Part shown: piece by piece, positions 58,701 to 64,000 of the stretch
How positions within the stretch are numbered: position 1 is the first letter of the stretch
How the letters are laid out: each line of letters begins with the position of its first letter
From: Beduini massiliensis
GTDB taxonomy: Bacteria > Bacillota_I > Bacilli_A > Erysipelotrichales > Coprobacillaceae
DNA length: 64,000 bases
Direction: 5' to 3'
Assembly: GCF_000829905.1 (NCBI RefSeq)
Contig: NZ_CDPP01000002.1
Location: 62,001-126,000 of the forward strand
Notes under the pieces: model-generated
The model's database searches: none
What the model saw: the letters and a program-made list of their open reading frames with translations, nothing else
Told to the model about the DNA's origin: nothing
Made by a program: the position numbers and the translations under genes

Positions 58701-59184
58701 CTACACGTGTCGTATACTGATAACCATTATAAATCAGGGCTCTTTTTAGATCGTTGATCTCGATTTGCTGATTGACCTGAAGATGAAGCATTCTTTCTTT
58801 AAATAAAGATACGCTAGGCAGATAACGAATCAACGAAGCTGTATGTGCAATGACGATCTTTGGCTCATTGCTTTGCAATTGATAAAGTGTATTTATTCTT
58901 TCTGCCAGCAGTTCCGGAGACTGTACCAATGCTTCTATACGCTGAGATTCGTCTACAGGAAAAAACAGCACATCCTTTTGATTCATATCGACTAACTGTC
59001 GGTAGAGCTGAAGTGCTTCATACTGATTGTTTTTCACAACCAAAATATTTTTTTGAGCAGCGAAAAAGGCACTAGCGATTAAATAAGCTTCATCGCTAAT
59101 GTGCGTAGTCACAACGTTTCCTTTACCTTTTGCCAGTGTTTGTACAGCCGGATTTTGCGTTAATAAACGAAATATCTTTTCCAT
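55756..59184 (-). CDS. mfd: Transcription-repair coupling factor Mfd
   Basis: 1142 residues, full family length. A UvrB-like N-terminal part, the RNA polymerase-interaction domain (NVGDYIVHDTHGIGQYMGIK), then a RecG-like motor: Walker A GDVGFGKTEVALRAA, LLIVDEEQRFGVRHKE, LSATPIPRTLQMSL and the TRG region GRVGRSDRNAYAYL. It pushes stalled RNA polymerase off lesions and recruits UvrA. It follows pth with the start overlapping the pth stop, the usual pth-mfd order. Confidence 0.97.
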   Translation of the reverse strand: MEKIFRLLTQNPAVQTLAKGKGNVVTTHISDEAYLIASAFFAAQKNILVVKNNQYEALQLYRQLVDMNQKDVLFFPVDESQRIEALVQSPELLAERINTLYQLQSNEPKIVIAHTASLIRYLPSVSLFKERMLHLQVNQQIEINDLKRALIYNGYQYTTRVDQPFYFAQRGGVIDVYSMQYPNPIRIEFFDDEIESIRFYDADDQRTIESILEVDIIPATDILYEDEAIESCCEKVLTLKQDCIGKLDTFKQDELDENIAIDLENLRQHDTSFSMYKFLPFLTRTNTIKDYCQDAILFLSVYTSILDNYKMYVEELFYYNKELFEEGRSLLNLSLYVDINDVTKGNVVYGEIFKSKEKETAFNARQIQSIYQSEAQLINELTGYAKISKVLLILKNDMHFRNVTELLERHQLPFTLIGDQDDIYPGINIMHGELSGGIELVDERLTVITEKELYGTTSETKKHFVKYKNAKVIQNFSELNVGDYIVHDTHGIGQYMGIKTLEVQGVHRDYLYISYRGNDTLYVPVDQFKLIRKYTSANGHVPKVHKLGSAEWQRTKQKIKSKVDDLADELIALYAKRLSQQGFAFDQDNAMQQDFENEFSYPLTPDQQQAVNEIKADMEQPRPMDRLLCGDVGFGKTEVALRAAFKAILSGKQVAFLCPTTILSSQHYRTVTERFKNFPVNFALLNRFTTPKQTKEILNRVKDGSLDLLIGTHKILNNNVQFKDIGLLIVDEEQRFGVRHKEKIKEYKETIDVLTLSATPIPRTLQMSLMGVRSLSQIETAPTNRLPVQTYVMEKNPALIKQVIERELSRQGQVFYLYNRTSSITDVANKIAMTIPGAKVGIGHGQMHKDDLEDVMMKFMNKEYNVLVCTTIIETGIDIPNANTLIVEDADKFGLSQLYQIKGRVGRSDRNAYAYLLYRPNKQMGEEAAKRLKAIKEFTQLGSGYKIAMRDLTIRGAGDILGGQQAGFIDTVGFDMYMKILMEVVDEKRGIEQKEDVPVLNVNVDGYIPSDYVNTDLEKLELYQRLEHVQSLEDLDAIKIELNDIYGKLPKTVETLVQKREFDLIMNDEKIDEMKEEKNLVQIVLTQSFSDQLDGEKLFNMISEYRKKVSLTYTMKKIVIKFLKDENWLARANEILPKIKEL

Positions 59185-59185
59185 C

Positions 59186-59746
59186 TTATTTCTTATTATA
59201 TAGGCTCATGACTTTATTGAAATCTTGAGTCATGAATGCAATCGCCGCCAGGCAGGCATTTTCTAAAGCCTCATTCAGTTTCGTTTGTTCTTCGGCTGTA
59301 AATTTCCCTAATACATAATCCACGACCGGAATCATGGGATGTTTATCGATTCCGATACGAATGCGTTTAAAGTCCTGTCCTCCTAGGTGAGCAATCGTAC
59401 TTTTGATTCCGTTGTGACCACCGGCACTGCCACTTTCACGGATTCTGACCTTTCCGACAGGTAAATCCAAATCATCATATACCACTAAGACATCTGTTTT
59501 ATCAATCTTAAAAAAGCGCATGACTTCTCCGATAGATTCCCCCGATAAATTCATATATGTCTGCGGTTTAAGCAGAATAACATCTTCTCCCTCTATCTTT
59601 GTTTTTACGTACAGTCCTTTGAATTTTGCTTGATTGATTTCCACTTTTAACTTATCCGCCAAACGATCGATCATCATAAATCCACAGTTGTGTCGCGTAT
59701 TTTCATATTCTCTTCCAGGATTTCCCAACCCTACGATCAATTTCAT
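59186..59746 (-). CDS. pth: Peptidyl-tRNA hydrolase
   Basis: 186 residues. Signature LIVGLGNPGREYENTRHNCG with the catalytic histidine, and VYDDLDLPVGKVRIRESGSA with the active aspartate, then GGHNGIKSTI. It recycles peptidyl-tRNA released from ribosomes. AAGGGGTGATGAT precedes the ATG; mfd follows directly. Confidence 0.97.
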   Translation of the reverse strand: MKLIVGLGNPGREYENTRHNCGFMMIDRLADKLKVEINQAKFKGLYVKTKIEGEDVILLKPQTYMNLSGESIGEVMRFFKIDKTDVLVVYDDLDLPVGKVRIRESGSAGGHNGIKSTIAHLGGQDFKRIRIGIDKHPMIPVVDYVLGKFTAEEQTKLNEALENACLAAIAFMTQDFNKVMSLYNKK

Positions 59747-59824
59747 ATCATCACCCCTTACTTTAATAGTCCATTTATTATCATACCCTAATCTACTTTA
59801 TTTGCAAATAAAAAACATCATATT

Positions 59825-60250
59825 TTAGTCAGTGACCAGGAATGTTTCAGACTTCAGCTGACTGTAATAGCGTCCTTTCTTAGCTGTGAATTTTAATACA
59901 CAGTAATCCGGATCATCGATCCCTAAAGGATAATACAGCGTGTCCCCTTCCCGCCACATTTTTTCTTTAATATCATGTTCTTCTAAAATTTCAAATTCTC
60001 CTTGGAGCATTACACCACGATAAAAACGGCGGTCACAAAAATAAATACAGCCTTTTGGATTTTCTCGATAATGACTCACCCTCAACGAAGAAGTATTGGA
60101 CGTAAAGTAAAATACTTTAATCCCCTCCCTTATTCTAGGGGCAAACATCGCTTTTGTTGCAGGGAATCCGTCCTCATCAATAGAACTGATATACCCTATG
60201 GATTGTTTATCAATTAAATTCCCGATTGTTTTAACTGCATCTCGCATCAT
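59825..60250 (-). CDS. Pyridoxamine-phosphate-oxidase-like split-barrel protein
   Basis: 141 residues: IGYISSIDEDGFPATKAMFA, VFYFTSNTSSLRVSHYRENP and CIYFCDRRFYRGVMLQGEFE, the split barrel of flavin- or heme-binding general-stress proteins. Substrate unknown. GGAGGAATGAAAA precedes the ATG. Confidence 0.88.
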   Translation of the reverse strand: MMRDAVKTIGNLIDKQSIGYISSIDEDGFPATKAMFAPRIREGIKVFYFTSNTSSLRVSHYRENPKGCIYFCDRRFYRGVMLQGEFEILEEHDIKEKMWREGDTLYYPLGIDDPDYCVLKFTAKKGRYYSQLKSETFLVTD

Positions 60251-60331
60251 TTTTCATTCCTCCTAAATCTCTCTTACTTTTACTCTACCATTGTCACAAT
60301 AAAAATGATAGAAAAAACGGCAGTAAAGGAA

Positions 60332-60359
60332 AAAAGATACCGTTGGTGCGATATCTTTT
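60332..60359 (-). terminator. Intrinsic terminator after the threonine aldolase gene
   Basis: AAAAGATA and TATCTTTT (60332-60339, 60352-60359) with a 12-nt loop and a T-run on the minus strand. Confidence 0.6.
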
Positions 60360-60454
60360 AGAGACAAATTATTTTTTTGGAAGAAAAATGATTATCTTTT
60401 TGTCTACACTTAAATAATACCCTCATTTTATGAACTTGTGATTAACAGGATGAC

Positions 60455-61483
60455 TTATTTTAAAAGATTTTCCACATCCATGATAAACTCGTCTACTTTC
60501 TTTTCATGGGTTGCGAACGAAGTAACAAGACGAATACACGAATGATGGGGATCGATCCTCTGCATATACGTATATTCATATTTTTCACCAATTGCCTCAA
60601 TCACACTGTCCTTTAAAATAGGAAAAAGCTGATTGCTTGGAGAATCGGCTAAGAACGTTAACCCATACTGTGTAAAAACATCACGCATACGAGCTGCCAT
60701 CTTATTTTCATATTCACCAATCTGATAGTAAAGATTATTTTCAAATAAAGTGAGAAATTGCAGCCCAAGCAATCTCCCTTTAGCCAGCATTCCTCCTCTT
60801 TGCTTCATCATATAGCGAAAATCCGGTTTTAAGGCTTCGTTGACAATGACCACCGCCTCTCCAAACAAGGCACCGCATTTTGTTCCGCCAATATAGAAAA
60901 CATCACTGTTGTGAGACAGGTCCTCTAATGTCATACTGTTTTCCTTTATGGCTAAGGCACTTGCCAGACGAGCTCCATCCACGAATAAATAAAGATCATT
61001 CGCTTTTGCAAAAGCATATAAATCTTTTAATTCATCAGCACTGTAAATCGTTCCTACTTCTGTCGGATTGGAAATATAAATCATTTTAGGCTGTACCATA
61101 TGTTCATCGGTATGTTCGTCTAAAATCATCTGAACCTGCTGACAGGTGATTTTCCCATCATCACTAGGAATCGTCAACACTTTATGCCCCGTTGCTTCAA
61201 CCGCACCTGTTTCATGAACATTGATATGTCCGGTATCCGCAGAAATACATGCTTGATAGGGTTTTAAAGCCGAAGCAATGACCGTTAAGTTCGCTTGTGT
61301 GCCCCCTACTAGAAAATGAATATCGACATCATCACGATTTAACTGTTCCTTTATTTTTTGACGCGCCTGTTCGCAGTAGTCATCTTGAGAATAACCAGTA
61401 GTTTGTTCAAAATTTGTTCTTACTAAAGCCTCCATGACTTGTGGATGTGCCCCTTCACAATAATCACTTTTAAAACTATACAT
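60455..61483 (-). CDS. ltaE: Low-specificity L-threonine aldolase
   Basis: 342 residues from ATG 61483 (GGGGG 7 nt before; the ATG at 61489 lies too near). Fold type I PLP enzyme: HFLVGGTQANLTVIASALKP, ISADTGHINVHETGAVEATG, LFVDGARLASALA and the PLP lysine in YIGGTKCGALFGEA. It splits threonine to glycine and acetaldehyde. Last gene of a short operon with the M42 peptidase. Confidence 0.93.
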   Translation of the reverse strand: MYSFKSDYCEGAHPQVMEALVRTNFEQTTGYSQDDYCEQARQKIKEQLNRDDVDIHFLVGGTQANLTVIASALKPYQACISADTGHINVHETGAVEATGHKVLTIPSDDGKITCQQVQMILDEHTDEHMVQPKMIYISNPTEVGTIYSADELKDLYAFAKANDLYLFVDGARLASALAIKENSMTLEDLSHNSDVFYIGGTKCGALFGEAVVIVNEALKPDFRYMMKQRGGMLAKGRLLGLQFLTLFENNLYYQIGEYENKMAARMRDVFTQYGLTFLADSPSNQLFPILKDSVIEAIGEKYEYTYMQRIDPHHSCIRLVTSFATHEKKVDEFIMDVENLLK

Positions 61484-61499
61484 CTTCATTCCCCCTCAA

Positions 61500-62540
61500 T
61501 TATGAAAACGGATTTAAGTCAAATCTTTCATCTACTCGACATAAAAATTCCGCAATCAAGTCAATACTATTTTGAATATCTTCTTCATGGCATGTTTCAG
61601 ATGGAGTATGCATATAACGAAGCGGCAACGAAACTAAGCAGACCGGTATTCCCTGATTCGCAAAATGAATTTTGTCCGCATCCGTTCCTGTTCTTCCGAC
61701 AAAAGTTTCAATCTGATAAGGAATCTTTAATTCTTGTGCTATTTCTTTTAATTTTTGATTCATCTTCTTATTGACGATACTGCTGCAGCATAGTACCGGC
61801 CCTTTTCCTAATTCAACATGTCCGGAATCATAATCATTTACCCCCGGATAATCCGAAGCATACGTAACATCCACAATGATTGCCATAGTCGGATTTACTC
61901 GTGCCGCTGCAAAATAAGCTCCGCGCATTGTTGTTTCTTCCCCTACACTGGTACTTGCATAAACGCCGATCTGACATCCTTTTTCTTTTGCTTTTTTAAG
62001 TGCTTCCAGAATAATAAATGCCCCACCACGATCATCGATCGCTCTTGCTGAGATTTTACCTCCCTGCATTTCACGAATATGGGTATCAAATGTGATTGTA
62101 TCTCCGATTTTCACTAAGTCTTCTGCTTGTTGTTTACTGCTGACGCCGATATCAATTGAAAGATCGCCAACTGCTAAATCACTTTTCTTTGATAGAGAAC
62201 GTGTACACACAACGACCCCATACAAATCCTGATTAGCCGTATGCACGATCACTTGGTGTCCTAAATAACCAGATACATAAATGCCTCCGGCATTCGTTAC
62301 CTTTAAAAAGCCATCTGCACTATATCCTGTTACAACCAGACCGATTTCATCAATATGCCCTGACATTAAGACTTTAATCGGACTGCCCGGATTAATCACA
62401 TTCACTACATTACCGGTTTCATCAGTCATCTGCTGATCAACGATAGGCTGATAATGTTTTAATACTTTCTTTTGCAGTTTAATTTCATCTCCGGATACTG
62501 AATCTGTTTTCAGCATCTCATAAAAAAATTGTTTATCCAT
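61500..62540 (-). CDS. M42 family metallo-aminopeptidase
   Basis: 346 residues. Metal-binding residues are seen in VLMSGHIDEIGLVV, RAIDDRGGAFIILEAL and STSVGEETTMRGAYFAA, with a late LRYMHTPSETCHEED. These co-catalytic enzymes (glutamyl aminopeptidase-like) form tetrahedral complexes that digest peptides in the cytosol. AAAAGGAGCTAAAT precedes the ATG. Confidence 0.93.
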   Translation of the reverse strand: MDKQFFYEMLKTDSVSGDEIKLQKKVLKHYQPIVDQQMTDETGNVVNVINPGSPIKVLMSGHIDEIGLVVTGYSADGFLKVTNAGGIYVSGYLGHQVIVHTANQDLYGVVVCTRSLSKKSDLAVGDLSIDIGVSSKQQAEDLVKIGDTITFDTHIREMQGGKISARAIDDRGGAFIILEALKKAKEKGCQIGVYASTSVGEETTMRGAYFAAARVNPTMAIIVDVTYASDYPGVNDYDSGHVELGKGPVLCCSSIVNKKMNQKLKEIAQELKIPYQIETFVGRTGTDADKIHFANQGIPVCLVSLPLRYMHTPSETCHEEDIQNSIDLIAEFLCRVDERFDLNPFS

Positions 62541-62542
62541 AT

Positions 62543-62842
62543 TTAGCTCCTTTTATATACTTTCTGTTTAAATCCAACCTTAGTAAGATTTTGATTTCCC
62601 ATATATTGAATGGTTTCTATCTTGGGATGATCTTCTAAAAATGTCTGTACTGCCAACTTAATCGCTTCATTGTCAAAAACAAAAGTAAAGTTAAGTTCCG
62701 CTTTATTTCCTTCCGGCAAGAAAGAAAATAAGCCAACGATTGAATTTGCATTTGATACAATATACCCTGCTCCCTGTGCCAATATTTCAGGTTTAAAATA
62801 TTGATAATGAGATGCGTCCGCTCTGGTAATCTTCAACGCCAT
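62543..62842 (-). CDS. Small GNAT-like protein (99 aa)
   Basis: From ATG 62842, preceded by AAAGGAGGCGATCTT. Reads MALKITRADASHYQYFKPEI to TKVGFKQKVYKRS. It looks like a short acetyltransferase fold (SIVGLFSFLPEGNKAELNFT, then LTKVGFKQ as in GNAT ends) but is shorter than usual and lacks a clear acetyl-CoA loop. Ends 3 nt before the M42 peptidase start. Confidence 0.72.
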   Translation of the reverse strand: MALKITRADASHYQYFKPEILAQGAGYIVSNANSIVGLFSFLPEGNKAELNFTFVFDNEAIKLAVQTFLEDHPKIETIQYMGNQNLTKVGFKQKVYKRS

Positions 62843-62935
62843 AAGATCGCCTCCTTTTTTAAAGATTACCACTATTATTCAAAAAATACAATCGATGTTG
62901 CCACAATCCAAAAATAACCCGGACTAAAGACGTCA

Positions 62936-62964
62936 AATAAAAAAGATCCCGATGATTTGGGATC
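62936..62964 (-). terminator. Intrinsic terminator after the dehydrogenase gene
   Basis: GATCCC (62945-62950) and GGGATC (62959-62964) with an 8-nt loop and TTTTTTATTTG on the minus strand; it touches the stop codon. Confidence 0.8.
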
Positions 62965-63940
62965 ATGAATTGGATACTTTATATCCGGTTGCTAAATCAA
63001 CAATATTTTCTAAGGGTTCATCATTAAAATAACGTTTAAAGTTACTATAAGTCAAATGAAAAACGATATCACCAGTTTCTTTATCATAATTACCGCCCGA
63101 AACATGAGGTGTAATCAAAACATTTTCCATCTGCCAAAGAGGATGATCGCTAGGCAATGGTTCCTGTTCAAAAACATCTAAAGCCGCTCCCATCAATTTG
63201 CCTGATTGCAGACATGCGACTAAGGCATTAGTATCGATAGCTTCCCCACGTCCTACATTTATAATCAATGCATCATCTTTCATCAATTCCAACATTTCTT
63301 TATTAATTAAATGAATGGTGTCTGATGTACGCGGCAAACTTAATGCGATAATATCCGCTTTAGGCAAGACTTCTTTTAATTGTTCACTTGTATAAAGTTC
63401 ATCCATATACTCCGGTTTATTGGCGACTGTTCGTTTGATTCCCATTGTATAGGCACCTAATTTTTTCATTCTTTTCGCAAAATTAGACCCAATATCTCCC
63501 AGTCCGATACATAAAACCTTCGTATTTTCCACATATTTTATATGCCCAACGTTTGACCAAATGGCTTGAGACTGACGCCCCTTATACTTCAATAAGTTCT
63601 TATAGAACGCTAATACCGTTCCGACCATATATTCGCTAATCGGCATGCCATATGCCCCTGTGGCATTGGTAATAACCGCCCCCTTTGCCAATATTCCCGG
63701 TTTACAGTAAGGATCAACTCCAGCCGAATGCGTTTGAATCCATTTCAAGTTCTTCGCCTGTTTTAATTCTGCCGGGGAAACATTGCCAAAGATGACAGTC
63801 GCTTTTTCTAACTGTTCCAAAGTAGCCGGATGCTGTTTATCACAAAGAATAAATTCACTTTCTGATGCTACTTCTTTTAAAGCCGCTAATTCATGTGGCT
63901 TAATCGCATTGGGAATTAAAATAACTTCTTTTTTCATAGA
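62963..63940 (-). CDS. D-isomer-specific 2-hydroxyacid dehydrogenase
   Basis: 325 residues from ATG 63940 (AAAGGAGGAAGTCT before it). NAD-binding VLCIGLGDIGSNFAKRMKKL, catalytic arginine in INVGRGEAID, glutamate in DVFEQEPLPSDHPLW and histidine in ITPHVSGGN. It reduces 2-keto acids or oxidises D-2-hydroxy acids; the exact substrate is unknown. Single gene. Confidence 0.93.
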   Translation of the reverse strand, partial: SMKKEVILIPNAIKPHELAALKEVASESEFILCDKQHPATLEQLEKATVIFGNVSPAELKQAKNLKWIQTHSAGVDPYCKPGILAKGAVITNATGAYGMPISEYMVGTVLAFYKNLLKYKGRQSQAIWSNVGHIKYVENTKVLCIGLGDIGSNFAKRMKKLGAYTMGIKRTVANKPEYMDELYTSEQLKEVLPKADIIALSLPRTSDTIHLINKEMLELMKDDALIINVGRGEAIDTNALVACLQSGKLMGAALDVFEQEPLPSDHPLWQMENVLITPHVSGGNYDKETGDIVFHLTYSNFKRYFNDEPLENIVDLATGYKVSNS

Positions 63941-64000
63941 CTTCCTCCTTTTATCGATGAAATCACTCAAAAAATTGTGTATTTATTTTTATTTAAAATA

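Overview
This is about 64 kb of AT-rich DNA from a low-GC, anaerobic member of the Bacillota. I infer a gut Erysipelotrichia-type organism. The basis is the class III ribonucleotide reductase operon, the YitT/DegV/LCP/MgtE/Mfd/Pth gene complement and the codon style; no rRNA or tRNA is present to confirm it. The window holds a short host flank, one complete-looking 37.9 kb siphovirus-type prophage and a 24 kb host block.

Left host flank (1-1997): a two-gene leftward operon, a MATE efflux pump followed by the 5' part of a metallo-beta-lactamase-fold hydrolase. The attL core lies just upstream of the MATE -35 box.

Prophage (about 1997-39873), bounded by a core repeat with the symmetry of a tyrosine-recombinase crossover site (5-bp arms, 7-bp centre). 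The right end holds the integrase, a zinc-ribbon gene of unknown role, a cluster of unusual RNA hairpins, and the repressor with divergent operators. Leftward early genes follow: small proteins, a RecF/SMC-like ATPase, a Sak4-like ATPase, DUF669, a helicase, a primase-helicase broken by one in-frame stop, RusA, a DNA methyltransferase, a HAD protein and an ArpU-like late regulator. The late operon then runs terS, terL, portal, MuF minor head protein with an ADP-ribosyltransferase-like tail, scaffold, capsid, connectors, tail tube, frameshifted chaperones, tape measure, Dit, tail endopeptidase with an S74 domain, collar fibre, holin and endolysin. Next to attL, on the opposite strand, is a cargo locus: an AbiF-type HEPN abortive-infection protein preceded by two tandem copies of a structured small RNA. 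I consider this the most interesting system here.

Right host block (40-64 kb): nucleoside phosphorylase, CarD-like factor, cold-shock protein with a long structured leader, a GIY-YIG/RAMA fusion, a lysozyme sharing wall-binding repeats with the phage endolysin, and an operon of a MarR-NrdG fusion plus a NrdD with a C-terminal thioredoxin-fold domain. The promoter of that operon carries two palindromes suited to self-repression. Then come an aminotransferase, a DUF1003 protein, DegV, YigZ, an LCP protein, YitT, MgtE, pth-mfd, a flavin-binding split-barrel protein, threonine aldolase, an M42 peptidase and a 2-hydroxyacid dehydrogenase. Most host genes run leftward; only yigZ-LCP-yitT run rightward.

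No tRNA, rRNA, CRISPR array, insertion sequence or reverse transcriptase was seen. All family names come from reading motifs; none was checked by database search.
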